Shown: positions 29,354-38,634, counted from the first letter of the stretch. The stretch is DNA of 64,000 bases from Synechococcus sp. BIOS-U3-1 (GCF_014279975.1 NZ_CP047936.1:62001-126000); one strand, 5' to 3'. The notes: generated by a model from the sequence alone, not told the origin. A program made the numbers and translations.

Positions 29354-32209
29354 ATGCTCAAGCTCCTGCTGGGTGACCCCAATGCCCGCAAGCTGAAGCG
29401 TTATCAGCCGATTGTTTCCGATATCAATCTGCTGGAGGAGGAGATTGCTCCGCTCACTGATGACGAACTACGCGCCAAAACGGTTGCGTTTCAAGAGCGT
29501 TTGGCTGAGGCGGGAAGCCTTGAGAATCAACGCCCCATCCTTGATGAGATCCTGCCCGAGGCCTTCGCCGTGGTGCGCGAAGCCGCCAAGCGGGTGCTGG
29601 GCATGCGCCATTTCGATGTGCAGTTGATTGGTGGGATGGTCCTGCACGAGGGCCAAATCGGTGAGATGAAAACCGGTGAGGGCAAAACGCTGGTGGCCAC
29701 CTTGCCCAGCTATTTGAACGCTTTAACGGGCCGTGGCGTTCACGTGGTGACCGTGAATGATTATTTGGCCCGTCGCGATGCCGAATGGATGGGCCAGGTG
29801 CACCGTTTCCTGGGCCTTTCAGTGGGATTGATTCAGCAGGATATGGCTCCTGCAGAGCGCCGCATTAATTATGGCTGCGATATCACTTATGCCACCAATT
29901 CAGAGCTCGGTTTTGATTATCTGCGCGACAACATGGCGGCAGATATCGTTGAAGTTGTTCAACGCCAGTTTCAGTATTGCGTGATCGATGAGGTCGATTC
30001 AATTCTGATCGATGAAGCCCGTACGCCTCTGATTATTTCTGGTCAGGTAGAACGTCCACAGGAGAAATATCAGAAGGCTGCCGAGGTGGCGACCACCTTG
30101 GAGCGTGCAGCTGAAATGGGCAAAGACGGTATTGATCCAGAGGGCGATTACGAGGTGGATGAGAAGCAGCGCAGCTGCACACTCACCGATGAAGGCTTTG
30201 CCAAGGCCGAGCAGATGACGGGCGTGAATGATCTTTACGACCCTCAGGATCCCTGGGCTCACTACATCACCAATGCTCTCAAGGCCAAGGAACTGTTCAC
30301 CCGTGATGTGAATTACATCGTTCGCGATGGTGAAGCCGTGATCGTGGATGAGTTCACCGGTCGGGTGATGCCCGGTCGCCGTTGGAGTGATGGACAACAT
30401 CAGGCGATTGAAGCCAAGGAAGAGCTGCAGATCCAGCCTGAAACGCAGACTCTGGCGTCGATCACCTACCAGAATTTCTTCTTGCTCTATCCGCGCCTGG
30501 CAGGCATGACCGGTACGGCCAAGACCGAGGAAACCGAATTCGAGAAGACTTACAAGCTGGAAACCACGATCGTGCCCACCAACCGGGTGCGCGCTCGTCA
30601 GGACTGGGTGGATCAGGTCTACAAGACAGAAGAAGCCAAGTGGCGTGCGGTCGCCCTGGAGACTGCTGAGGTGCACCAGCAGGGACGGCCGGTGTTGGTG
30701 GGGACCACCAGCGTGGAAAAGAGCGAGTTGCTCAGCTCATTGCTGGCTGAACAGAACATCCCCCACAACCTGCTCAACGCCAAGCCGGAAAACGTGGAGC
30801 GGGAGGCTGAGATCGTGGCTCAGGCTGGCCGTTCAGGCGCCGTCACCATCGCCACCAACATGGCCGGCCGCGGTACCGACATTATTCTTGGAGGCAACAG
30901 TGATTACATGGCCCGCCTGAAGTTGCGGGAGGTGTTGCTGCCCCGTTTAGTTCGTCCGGAAGAGGGACATCGCCCGCCGGTGCCGCTGCAGCGCAGCACG
31001 GATGGTGGGGATGGTTTTGCGGCCAAGGCCGCTCCAGCTTCCGGGCCCCATGGCAGTGCACCCAGTGAAGCCAAAGCCATCGGCAGCCTCTATCCCTGTC
31101 AGCTCACTGACAGCACGGATCAGGCTCTAGCTGAGCTGGCCAGGGATCTGGTCAAAGAATGGGGCGACCGTGCTCTCACGGTGATCGAACTGGAAGATCG
31201 CATCGCGACGGCGGCTGAGAAGGCGCCCACAGACGATGCCCAGATTGCAGCTTTGCGTGCCGCCATCGCCATGGTGAAAGGCGAATACGACGAGGTGGTG
31301 AAGCAGGAGGAGGGCCGGGTCAGAGAGACCGGTGGCCTGCATGTGATAGGTACCGAGCGCCACGAGTCGCGCCGAGTGGACAACCAGTTGCGTGGGCGCG
31401 CCGGACGTCAGGGCGACCCTGGTTCGACCCGCTTCTTCCTGTCTCTAGGAGACAACCTGCTGCGCATCTTCGGTGGTGAGCGGGTGGCCGGGCTGATGAA
31501 TGCATTCCGCGTTGAAGAAGACATGCCGATCGAATCCGGCATGCTCACCCGCTCTTTGGAGGGGGCCCAGAAAAAAGTGGAGACCTATTACTACGACATC
31601 CGTAAGCAGGTGTTCGAGTACGACGAGGTAATGAACAATCAGCGCAAGGCGGTTTACTCCGAGCGGCGTCGTGTAATCGATGGGCGTGAACTCAAGAAGC
31701 AGGTGGTCGGCTACGGCGAGCGCACCATGAACGAGATCGTGGAGGCCTATGTGAATCCAGACCTGCCCCCAGAGGAATGGGATGTGGCTCAGCTGGTGAG
31801 CAAGGTTCAGGAGTTTGTGTACCTGCTTGAGGATCTCAAGCCCGAGCAGTTGCAGGGGCTGTCGATGGAGGAGCTCAAAGCCTTCATGCAGGAACAACTG
31901 CGCAACGCTTATGACCTCAAGGAGGGGCAGATCGAACAGCAAAGGCCTGGCCTGATGCGCGAAGCCGAGCGTTTCTTCATCCTTCAGCAGATCGATACGC
32001 TCTGGCGTGAACATCTGCAAGCCATGGATGGCCTGCGCGAGTCGGTGGGTCTGCGCGGCTACGGACAGAAGGATCCCTTGATCGAATACAAGAACGAGGG
32101 CTACGACATGTTCCTGGACATGATGACCAACATGCGGCGCAACGTGATCTACTCGATGTTCATGTTCCAGCCCTCACCGCCTGAAACGCAGCGGAGCACT
32201 GTCGCCTGA
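29354..32209 (+). CDS. secA: Preprotein translocase ATPase SecA
   Basis: 951 aa. Walker A MKTGEGKT at residues 105-112, [18 protein letters not shown] (DEAD-like box), and motif [16 protein letters not shown]. The second nucleotide-binding domain contains a long insertion (about residues 525-655) between [16 protein letters not shown] and the conserved [15 protein letters not shown]; it includes a low-complexity [17 protein letters not shown] stretch. The protein ends in [13 protein letters not shown] with no zinc-binding SEC-C motif. The start is the ATG at 29354; the longer frame from 29303 overlaps the GT4 gene. Confidence 0.97.
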   Translation: MLKLLLGDPNARKLKRYQPIVSDINLLEEEIAPLTDDELRAKTVAFQERLAEAGSLENQRPILDEILPEAFAVVREAAKRVLGMRHFDVQLIGGMVLHEGQIGEMKTGEGKTLVATLPSYLNALTGRGVHVVTVNDYLARRDAEWMGQVHRFLGLSVGLIQQDMAPAERRINYGCDITYATNSELGFDYLRDNMAADIVEVVQRQFQYCVIDEVDSILIDEARTPLIISGQVERPQEKYQKAAEVATTLERAAEMGKDGIDPEGDYEVDEKQRSCTLTDEGFAKAEQMTGVNDLYDPQDPWAHYITNALKAKELFTRDVNYIVRDGEAVIVDEFTGRVMPGRRWSDGQHQAIEAKEELQIQPETQTLASITYQNFFLLYPRLAGMTGTAKTEETEFEKTYKLETTIVPTNRVRARQDWVDQVYKTEEAKWRAVALETAEVHQQGRPVLVGTTSVEKSELLSSLLAEQNIPHNLLNAKPENVEREAEIVAQAGRSGAVTIATNMAGRGTDIILGGNSDYMARLKLREVLLPRLVRPEEGHRPPVPLQRSTDGGDGFAAKAAPASGPHGSAPSEAKAIGSLYPCQLTDSTDQALAELARDLVKEWGDRALTVIELEDRIATAAEKAPTDDAQIAALRAAIAMVKGEYDEVVKQEEGRVRETGGLHVIGTERHESRRVDNQLRGRAGRQGDPGSTRFFLSLGDNLLRIFGGERVAGLMNAFRVEEDMPIESGMLTRSLEGAQKKVETYYYDIRKQVFEYDEVMNNQRKAVYSERRRVIDGRELKKQVVGYGERTMNEIVEAYVNPDLPPEEWDVAQLVSKVQEFVYLLEDLKPEQLQGLSMEELKAFMQEQLRNAYDLKEGQIEQQRPGLMREAERFFILQQIDTLWREHLQAMDGLRESVGLRGYGQKDPLIEYKNEGYDMFLDMMTNMRRNVIYSMFMFQPSPPETQRSTVA

Positions 32210-32252
32210 GGTTTAGCTTGATGCAACGCAAGCCAAAGCCTCGCTGAACGGA

Positions 32253-33599
32253 ATGCCTGATCACCGGTCGCTGTTGTTGCGTGCCTTGCTGTTGGACGGT
32301 GTCGGGCAGCTGCTGATCCTTTCTCTGGTTGTTCTGTCCCCAGCCCTGACTGGCTTACCAATAGGTGACGTCGCTCTGGTCAATCAGGGTGGCTGGCTGT
32401 TGTTCATGCTGTTGCTGTATCCAGCCCTGGGCTGGTTGTTTGGCAGCTACACGGTGTTGCGCTGGCGTCGCTTGCCAATGGTTGTGCTGCTGCAGCGTTT
32501 GTTGCTGACAGCGTTTGTAACCCTGATGGTGGTGGCTATTGCTCGCTGGTTGTTCAACCCAGGTGATGAGTTTTGGCTGGTGCATCGACGGGTTCAGCTG
32601 CTTTGGATGGCAGGCGTCAGCGTCTGGGCGTTCTCCGTGAGGCTTGCGCTGCGGCGCGGATTGTTGTCAGCCGAAGCTCGCTTGTTGCTTCTTGCCAAGC
32701 CTGAAGAAGTTAACTTGATCATGCGGGCTTGGAAACGGGTTCCAGGGCGCCAAAGGTTGAGATCGATCCAACCTCAGGCCTTGATGGAACTTATCCAGCA
32801 CTCTCAAGAGCCGCTGCTTGTTTGCATCACACCGGCTTTGCGACAGACCCCTGAGCTGCGTCCGTTGTTGGATCGTTCTGAGGTCAGTGATCCCCGGCAG
32901 CTTCGGGTGGTGTCGGTGATCAGCTTGTTTGAACAGCAGCAAGAGCGTTTGCCCTCTGCATTCATTTCTGAAGAGGGTCTGTCTTACGACGACCTCCCTT
33001 GGGCTGCCACATTCAGCGTGCAAGCACAGCTCAAACGATTAGCAGATCTATTTGTGGCGGGAGCGTTGTTGTTGATCACCGCGCCGTTTGTGCTGGCGGC
33101 AGCCCTTTTGATTTGGCTTGATGATCGCGGCCCGATTGTTTATGCGCAGCAGCGCAGTGGCTGGCTGGGGAGACCATTTTGGGTGCTGAAGCTGCGCACC
33201 ATGAGGGTGCAGCCCAGCGATGCGCCGGCAATTTGGACCACGCCAGGTGACCAGAGGATTACGGCAGTGGGTGGATTATTGAGGCGGTTTCGAATTGATG
33301 AATTACCGCAGCTGCTCAACGTGCTCAAGGGTGAGATGAGCTTGATCGGTCCAAGGCCTGAGCGCCCGGAACTTGAGCAGAACCTTGAGCAGCAAATTCC
33401 TCATTATCGAAAACGCCACTGGATGCGACCGGGGTTAAGTGGTTGGGCTCAAGTTTGTGCGCCCTATGCCAGCAGCGTGGAAGACTCTGATTTAAAACTC
33501 TCTTATGACCTTTATTACCTGCGACACTTCGGCACTTGGCTGGATCTGGTGATTTTGTTCCGTACGATTAAAACTGTTCTGAAAGCGGGAGGTCGCTAA
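32253..33599 (+). CDS. Polyprenyl-phosphate sugar phosphotransferase (WcaJ/WbaP type)
   Basis: 448 aa. Four N-terminal transmembrane helices (within residues 8-135), a soluble middle domain, and a C-terminal sugar-transferase domain from about residue 250: RLADLFVAGALLLITAPFVL, GPIVYAQQRSGWLGRPF, LKLRTMR, RRFRIDELPQLLNVLKGEMSLIGPRPERPE and RPGLSGWAQV. It attaches the first sugar phosphate to undecaprenyl phosphate to begin polysaccharide synthesis. It is the first gene of the island after secA. Its stop overlaps the stop of the convergent sulfotransferase-like gene. Confidence 0.93.
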   Translation: MPDHRSLLLRALLLDGVGQLLILSLVVLSPALTGLPIGDVALVNQGGWLLFMLLLYPALGWLFGSYTVLRWRRLPMVVLLQRLLLTAFVTLMVVAIARWLFNPGDEFWLVHRRVQLLWMAGVSVWAFSVRLALRRGLLSAEARLLLLAKPEEVNLIMRAWKRVPGRQRLRSIQPQALMELIQHSQEPLLVCITPALRQTPELRPLLDRSEVSDPRQLRVVSVISLFEQQQERLPSAFISEEGLSYDDLPWAATFSVQAQLKRLADLFVAGALLLITAPFVLAAALLIWLDDRGPIVYAQQRSGWLGRPFWVLKLRTMRVQPSDAPAIWTTPGDQRITAVGGLLRRFRIDELPQLLNVLKGEMSLIGPRPERPELEQNLEQQIPHYRKRHWMRPGLSGWAQVCAPYASSVEDSDLKLSYDLYYLRHFGTWLDLVILFRTIKTVLKAGGR

Positions 33600-34237
33600 T
33601 TCAGCTTATTTAAATTACTGAGCTTTGCTTTAAATCGGGCTAATTGATTGATACTGCTTATGGATCCGTAGATTTTGTTTTCCCAGGATGACCAGGCGGG
33701 GTTGTTCTGATGAATTCGCTTTAAATCATTTCTCCCAAAATATTTTTCAATCTTATGGCTATAATTGTTAGTATTAACCGATGGAAATTTAAGAGGTTTG
33801 GTCCCTTGGGGCAATAAAGGTAGTACTAAGCGGTTGCTATCTTTTTCTAAATGTTCCAGTCGCACTACGCGACTGCAAGATGTGGCTTTAAAATAGTGAA
33901 TCCAATAATCTGCAGCGACCCAAGTTCCTCCAAGACGTAGAGAATAGAACAAACCACTTTTTACTGGATCAAATGGAAGGGTTAGACCCATCTTTTTTGT
34001 TTTGTGGTGCCAATCGCTTAACAGCCAGCTGGCCAGTTGCCGTGTTGTGATAATGGTTTCTCTGGCTTCTTCATATTGAAGGCTATTCAAGCGATTTTCG
34101 ATTGACTCGTGCTTTGTATCTGATTGATCTGGATCCACGGTGATAAGAGGAATGTCTAAATCTCTGAACAACCTTGCTGTGCTTGTACCACCGGTTTTTG
34201 GCAGGTGCAGCCAGATGAAGCGATCTGAAATCAGCAT
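33596..34237 (-). CDS. Sulfotransferase-like protein
   Basis: 213 aa. It begins RFIWLHLPKTGGTSTARLF, the HLPKTGGTS form of the 5'-phosphosulfate-binding loop of PAPS-dependent sulfotransferases. A second motif expected around the 3'-phosphate site may be VVRLEHLEKDSNRL. The gene is much more AT-rich than most of the island and lies downstream of the RTX tandem pair on the same strand. A role in sulfating surface polysaccharide is inference from context. Confidence 0.7.
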   Translation of the reverse strand: MLISDRFIWLHLPKTGGTSTARLFRDLDIPLITVDPDQSDTKHESIENRLNSLQYEEARETIITTRQLASWLLSDWHHKTKKMGLTLPFDPVKSGLFYSLRLGGTWVAADYWIHYFKATSCSRVVRLEHLEKDSNRLVLPLLPQGTKPLKFPSVNTNNYSHKIEKYFGRNDLKRIHQNNPAWSSWENKIYGSISSINQLARFKAKLSNLNKLN

Positions 34238-34438
34238 AAATTTTTCTTGAATTTAGTGAGTTTGCACATCAGATCAGTTGTGTTTCAGCCGTCTTTGAAT
34301 TGGCTGCAATTTATAATTGTACTAAGACGCGTCATCGGAATGAAAGCCTTAAGCATTGGAACAATATAAAAATAGGATCTATTGCAAAGGCTTATCCTTG
34401 ATTTCAGAAAGTACATCTATGCTCAAAATATTTTTAGC

Positions 34439-34468
34439 CAAAAAAAATCCCCTCCTGTTGGAGGGGAT
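34439..34468 (-). terminator. Rho-independent terminator after RTX copy 1
   Basis: On the minus strand the perfect 9-bp stem ATCCCCTCC/GGAGGGGAT with loop AACA is followed by a run of eight T. It lies 19 bases after the RTX copy 1 stop. Confidence 0.92.
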
Positions 34469-34487
34469 AAATATTTAAGAGAGCAGA

Positions 34488-35771
34488 TCAGGCAATGAAA
34501 TCCAAGATGTTGGATGCAGTGATTGTGCTTGCGTCAGAAATTCCTTTGAGCGTAGTCAAAGTATTGATCACCAAGCCAGCAGAAGCACCAAAGGTCCCAT
34601 TGTCGGAAACCGTTGTCGTAGAGGCAGCGAGACCAATCGTGGTATCGACGTTGTTGTCGTAGATGACGAAGAAACCGTCATTTTCAGCAACAGCTCCATT
34701 AACTGTTAACTCCAGCGATCCACCAGCTTCCAGCGCATCAGCTGCAGTGCCTGCAGTGAATGCAGTGCTGGAGTCCAAGGTCAGGATGTTTCCAGTACCT
34801 GTAGTTCCCAAGTTATAGGTACTAGAAACTTTGGTGACTGAGGCTGAATCGCCTGCGGCAATAGAAGTCGTTGACAAACCTGCAGAAATAAGATCTCCTA
34901 CATCGCCGCTTCCAGTAATAGTTGTCAGATCAGCAAGACTGAAGTTGCCGAATTGGTCTGCTTCGGCGACCGAGAAGTCTTTGATCGTTTTAGCAACGAC
35001 GTCAGCGGAAGTGACGAGCTCCTTCAGCAAGAAGTCGTCTGTGCCTTCGCCACCTGACATTGAGTCAGTACCAGCACCACCACTGATCACGTCGGCTCCG
35101 CCGCCGCCAAGGATGGTGTCGGCGCCAGCGCCACCAGTGAGCTTGTCAGCACCTTTGTCGCCGTACATCCACTGACCAGAACTGCCGCCAGTGACCTTGA
35201 TTGTGTCAGCTTCAGAACCGCCACGAACCGTGGCAGTCGCACCGGCATTCACATAAATCTTGTCTGCGCCAACTTGACCGTTTATGAAAGCTGCGGCGCC
35301 AACGTTGATACCGTCGGAGCTTATACCAAGGGTGTCATTTTCACTGCCACCAACCAGGGTGGATTTAGCTCCAAGTTGTCCACCATCAGAGGAAGTGGCG
35401 TAGAAAGAATCCTTTCCTTGGCCACCAGCGTAATAAGAGTCGGTTGATGCGCCAGAGATGACAAACTTATCTGCTCCGCCTTGACCACCAACGGTTATTT
35501 TGCTGTCAGTTTGAGCTGAAGTGAAGGTGTCAGCAGCATCGCCGAGTGTGATATTCAGCTTGGACGCAGCACCGGTTGTGATGGTGACGGTGTCAACTCC
35601 ACCTCCCATGCCAACCGTGCCAGATGTTGCGCTTCCAGACAGAGTCAGATTATCGAGTCCTTCGTAAGAACTGACTGAAAGCTTTTTGGCAGCAGCGCTG
35701 GTGATTGAATCAGCGCTGGATGTGCCAGTGAGAGTGACGTTACCCGAAAGGGTTGTAGTTGTGTAAGCCAA
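34488..35771 (-). CDS. RTX repeat surface protein, copy 1
   Basis: 427 aa, predicted type I secretion substrate. No Sec signal peptide and no cysteine. Gly/Asp-rich units run from about residue 96 to 245, ending in four classic tandem RTX nonapeptides (GGAGADTIL, GGGGADVIS, GGAGTDSMS, GGEGTDDFL), which form calcium-binding beta rolls. A C-terminal domain of about 180 residues ends in the hydrophobic NILDFIA, consistent with a T1SS signal. The start is a TTG. It differs from copy 2 at only residues 318, 341, 398 and 402. HlyD and ABC exporter genes lie just upstream of the pair. A surface-layer role is inferred; a calcium-dependent adhesin is the alternative. Confidence 0.85.
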   Translation of the reverse strand: MAYTTTTLSGNVTLTGTSSADSITSAAAKKLSVSSYEGLDNLTLSGSATSGTVGMGGGVDTVTITTGAASKLNITLGDAADTFTSAQTDSKITVGGQGGADKFVISGASTDSYYAGGQGKDSFYATSSDGGQLGAKSTLVGGSENDTLGISSDGINVGAAAFINGQVGADKIYVNAGATATVRGGSEADTIKVTGGSSGQWMYGDKGADKLTGGAGADTILGGGGADVISGGAGTDSMSGGEGTDDFLLKELVTSADVVAKTIKDFSVAEADQFGNFSLADLTTITGSGDVGDLISAGLSTTSIAAGDSASVTKVSSTYNLGTTGTGNILTLDSSTAFTAGTAADALEAGGSLELTVNGAVAENDGFFVIYDNNVDTTIGLAASTTTVSDNGTFGASAGLVINTLTTLKGISDASTITASNILDFIA

Positions 35772-35773
35772 GG

Positions 35774-35852
35774 TCTTCGCAGAAAGAGCTTTTCTTGGAC
35801 ATCCTAAGGGTTATTTTTATATAGAAAGAAAAGTATGTGGTTTTGAACAAAC
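35774..35852 (-). promoter_or_regulatory. Unique spacer; probable promoter region of RTX copy 1
   Basis: This 79-bp segment separates the two repeat units and matches neither flank of the other copy. Because copy 2 ends in a strong terminator, copy 1 should need its own promoter here. On the minus strand a TATATA box (near 35822) has a weak TTCAAA about 18 bp upstream. Confidence 0.4.
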
Positions 35853-35966
35853 AGACGCGTCATCGGAATGAAAGCCTTAAGCATTGGAACAATATAAAAA
35901 TAGGATCTATTGCAAAGGCTTATCCTTGATTTCAGAAAGTACATCTATACTCAAAATATTTTTAGC

Positions 35967-35996
35967 CAAAAAAAATCCCCTCCTGTTGGAGGGGAT
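35967..35996 (-). terminator. Rho-independent terminator after RTX copy 2
   Basis: Identical to the terminator after copy 1: stem ATCCCCTCC/GGAGGGGAT, loop AACA, then a T run on the minus strand. It lies between the two RTX genes, so it should stop most transcription before copy 1. Confidence 0.92.
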
Positions 35997-36015
35997 AAAT
36001 ATTTAAGAGAGCAGA

Positions 36016-37299
36016 TCAGGCAATGAAATCCAAGATGTTGGATGCAGTGATTGTGCTTGCGTCAGAAATTCCTTTGAGCGTAGTCAAAGTATTGACCACC
36101 AAGCCAGTAGAAGCACCAAAGGTCCCATTGTCGGAAACCGTTGTCGTAGAGGCAGCGAGACCAATCGTGGTATCGACGTTGTTGTCGTAGATGACGAAGA
36201 AACCGTCATTTTCAGCAACAGCTCCATTAACTGTTAACTCCAGCGATCCACCAGCTTCCAGCGCATCAGCTGCAGTGGCTGCAGTGAATGCAGTGCTGGA
36301 GTCCAAGGTCAGGATGTTTCCAGTACCTGTAGTTCCCAAGTTATAGGCACTAGAAACTTTGGTGACTGAGGCTGAATCGCCTGCGGCAATAGAAGTCGTT
36401 GACAAACCTGCAGAAATAAGATCTCCTACATCGCCGCTTCCAGTAATAGTTGTCAGATCAGCAAGACTGAAGTTGCCGAATTGGTCTGCTTCGGCGACCG
36501 AGAAGTCTTTGATCGTTTTAGCAACGACGTCAGCGGAAGTGACGAGCTCCTTCAGCAAGAAGTCGTCTGTGCCTTCGCCACCTGACATTGAGTCAGTACC
36601 AGCACCACCACTGATCACGTCGGCTCCGCCGCCGCCAAGGATGGTGTCGGCGCCAGCGCCACCAGTGAGCTTGTCAGCACCTTTGTCGCCGTACATCCAC
36701 TGACCAGAACTGCCGCCAGTGACCTTGATTGTGTCAGCTTCAGAACCGCCACGAACCGTGGCAGTCGCACCGGCATTCACATAAATCTTGTCTGCGCCAA
36801 CTTGACCGTTTATGAAAGCTGCGGCGCCAACGTTGATACCGTCGGAGCTTATACCAAGGGTGTCATTTTCACTGCCACCAACCAGGGTGGATTTAGCTCC
36901 GAGTTGTCCACCATCAGAGGAAGTGGCGTAGAAAGAATCCTTTCCTTGGCCACCAGCGTAATAAGAGTCGGTTGATGCGCCAGAGATGACAAACTTATCT
37001 GCTCCGCCTTGACCACCAACGGTTATTTTGCTGTCAGTTTGAGCTGAAGTGAAGGTGTCAGCGGCATCGCCGAGAGTGATATTCAGCTTGGACGCAGCAC
37101 CGGTTGTGATGGTGACGGTGTCAACTCCACCTCCCATGCCAACTGTGCCAGATGTTGCGCTTCCAGACAGAGTCAGATTATCGAGTCCTTCGTAAGAACT
37201 GACTGAAAGCTTTTTGGCAGCAGCGCTGGTGATTGAATCAGCGCTGGATGTGCCAGTGAGAGTGACGTTACCCGAAAGGGTTGTAGTTGTGTATGCCAA
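36016..37299 (-). CDS. RTX repeat surface protein, copy 2
   Basis: 427 aa, 423 identical to copy 1 (Ala318, Ala341, Thr398 and Val402 here). Same layout: short Thr/Ser-rich N terminus, Gly/Asp-rich RTX array with four perfect nonapeptides around residues 213-245, and a C-terminal secretion domain. The start is a TTG; an in-frame TGA two codons upstream rules out a longer protein, and the next Met is at residue 55, inside the repeat region. It is the copy nearest hlyD, and a good promoter lies immediately upstream. Confidence 0.87.
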   Translation of the reverse strand: MAYTTTTLSGNVTLTGTSSADSITSAAAKKLSVSSYEGLDNLTLSGSATSGTVGMGGGVDTVTITTGAASKLNITLGDAADTFTSAQTDSKITVGGQGGADKFVISGASTDSYYAGGQGKDSFYATSSDGGQLGAKSTLVGGSENDTLGISSDGINVGAAAFINGQVGADKIYVNAGATATVRGGSEADTIKVTGGSSGQWMYGDKGADKLTGGAGADTILGGGGADVISGGAGTDSMSGGEGTDDFLLKELVTSADVVAKTIKDFSVAEADQFGNFSLADLTTITGSGDVGDLISAGLSTTSIAAGDSASVTKVSSAYNLGTTGTGNILTLDSSTAFTAATAADALEAGGSLELTVNGAVAENDGFFVIYDNNVDTTIGLAASTTTVSDNGTFGASTGLVVNTLTTLKGISDASTITASNILDFIA

Positions 37300-37328
37300 G
37301 GCCTTTCAAAGATAAGGGCTACCGGAAG

Positions 37329-37357
37329 ATTTTATTTGCAAAAGCATTGTGTTGCAA
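37329..37357 (-). promoter_or_regulatory. Predicted promoter of RTX copy 2
   Basis: On the minus strand, -35 TTGCAA (37352-37357) and -10 TAAAAT (37329-37334) are separated by exactly 17 bp. This predicts a short 5' leader of about 20 nt before the TTG start. Confidence 0.5.
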
Positions 37358-37365
37358 CTGATTTG

Positions 37366-37383
37366 GACACTTGGCCGAGTGTC
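37366..37383 (-). promoter_or_regulatory. Hairpin between hlyD and RTX copy 2
   Basis: GACACT (37366-37371) pairs with AGTGTC (37378-37383) around a 6-base loop, 14 bp after the hlyD stop. There is no T tract, so it is more likely an mRNA 3'-end stabiliser or attenuator than a strong terminator. It lies just upstream of the predicted -35 box. Confidence 0.35.
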
Positions 37384-37397
37384 TTGTCGCGAATCTC

Positions 37398-38633
37398 TCA
37401 TAACTGTCGCAGTGAATCAACTTTATCTTGAAATGTGCCTAGAAGAAGCTGTAAATAACTGACCTTACGCAGTTTGATGTTGGAAGTGAGGCTCATGCCT
37501 ACTTGAAGCGGCAGTTGTTCTCCGCCCTTAAGCTTTAGCTGTTGGCGATCAAGTTTGATGGTTGCCGGGTAGCGGTATTCAGGTCGATTGTCTTGTTGGC
37601 TGGGGGGTAGTGCGTCTGATCCGATGCTTTTCACTTCACCTTCAAGAACCCCGAAATCAGTTGCAGGAAAGGAGTCGATACTCATATCTGCATCCATACC
37701 CGGCTTGACGAAGCCGATCTGGCTGCTGGGGATTTCAACCCGTGCTTCCAGGGTGTCGTAAGGAACGATTTTCATCACGGTTTCTGTGCCCTGGGCCACA
37801 TAGCCTTCACCCCTTGGTTTGAGATCAAATACGATTCCATCGACTGGTGATCTTAAGAGCTGGTAGCGAAGATTCACTGATGCTTCAGTGATCCGAGCCT
37901 GTAACTCTTGGAGCTCAGCCTTGAGTTGCTGGATTTGTTGACCCAACGATGCCTTCTGACGAAGTCTCTCCACTCGTGTTTGTCTCAGTCTTCCATCTGT
38001 TTCAGCAACCTTATTGAGTTGTTCAAGGTATTGGAGTTCGGCCGTCGCGCCTTGTTCTTTGAGCATTCCATAGCGACTCAACACTTCTTTCATCAGTTCG
38101 AGATTGCGCGTGAGCGTCCTGATTTCCTCGTCGTTTAGCAAGAGGGATTGCTTGAGTTCTGTTTGCTTGAGGTAAAGCTGGTTGGTCTTTAGTTTTTGGC
38201 TTTCCTTTAATGAATCAAGTTGTTGCTGGGTGGTTTCGGCGTCCAGTTTCATCACGACTTGACCTTTCTTGACCTCATCGCCGTCTTTGACCAGGATCTT
38301 TGAGGCGATTCCACCCACTGGCATCTGAATCTCCTGAACCGAACCCAAGGGCTCCAGCTTTCCGCTCACCGTGACCACTTCATCAGTTTTTGCAAGCGCT
38401 AGCCAACCCACAGCGAATGCGGCAGTTCCAACTAAGCCCCAGGTTGTCGCCCGCATCCAACGAGGCGACTGCTGAATCGCTTCTCCTTCGGTATCGCGTT
38501 CTTTAAAAAACCCCTCCACAGCATCCTGGGCCGATTTGATCGGGTTAAGGGATTGATTGGATTTGATCTTTTTTTGATCGGCCTCAGGGTTCTTTGGGGT
38601 TGGTTTACCGATTTGATTTTGAGATTTAATCAT
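37398..38633 (-). CDS. HlyD-family membrane fusion protein (T1SS adaptor)
   Basis: 411 aa. A cytoplasmic N terminus of about 60 residues, one transmembrane helix (about 62-81), then a biotinyl-lipoyl-like segment (VVTVSGKLEPLGSVQEIQMPVGG), a long coiled coil (about 128-265) and a beta-barrel domain ending LQVGMSLTSNIKLRKVS. It links the inner-membrane ABC exporter to an outer-membrane TolC-type channel, which is not in this window. It starts one base after the exporter stop, so the two are translationally coupled. Confidence 0.92.
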   Translation of the reverse strand: MIKSQNQIGKPTPKNPEADQKKIKSNQSLNPIKSAQDAVEGFFKERDTEGEAIQQSPRWMRATTWGLVGTAAFAVGWLALAKTDEVVTVSGKLEPLGSVQEIQMPVGGIASKILVKDGDEVKKGQVVMKLDAETTQQQLDSLKESQKLKTNQLYLKQTELKQSLLLNDEEIRTLTRNLELMKEVLSRYGMLKEQGATAELQYLEQLNKVAETDGRLRQTRVERLRQKASLGQQIQQLKAELQELQARITEASVNLRYQLLRSPVDGIVFDLKPRGEGYVAQGTETVMKIVPYDTLEARVEIPSSQIGFVKPGMDADMSIDSFPATDFGVLEGEVKSIGSDALPPSQQDNRPEYRYPATIKLDRQQLKLKGGEQLPLQVGMSLTSNIKLRKVSYLQLLLGTFQDKVDSLRQL

Positions 38634-38634
38634 T

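Larger units (their letters stand above)
34325..35773. repeat. Tandem direct repeat, copy 1 of 2
   Basis: About 1.45 kb unit covering an RTX gene, its terminator and about 114 bp beyond. It recurs at 35853-37301 with a constant offset of 1528 bp. By eye there are only about ten single-base differences. Similarity stops abruptly two bases upstream of the start codon on one side and at AGACGCGTCATCGG on the other. Confidence 0.95.
35853..37301. repeat. Tandem direct repeat, copy 2 of 2
   Basis: Second copy of the 1.45 kb unit (see 34325-35773). Gene, terminator and about 114 bp of 3' flank are all duplicated, while the upstream sequence is not. Confidence 0.95.

Noticed and set aside
29999-30676. 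225-codon minus-strand frame inside secA
   Set aside because: Antisense shadow of a strongly conserved gene; no motif.
34831-36703. Two identical 114-codon plus-strand frames inside the RTX genes
   Set aside because: They are antisense shadows of the GC-rich repeat arrays; their identity only reflects the duplication.
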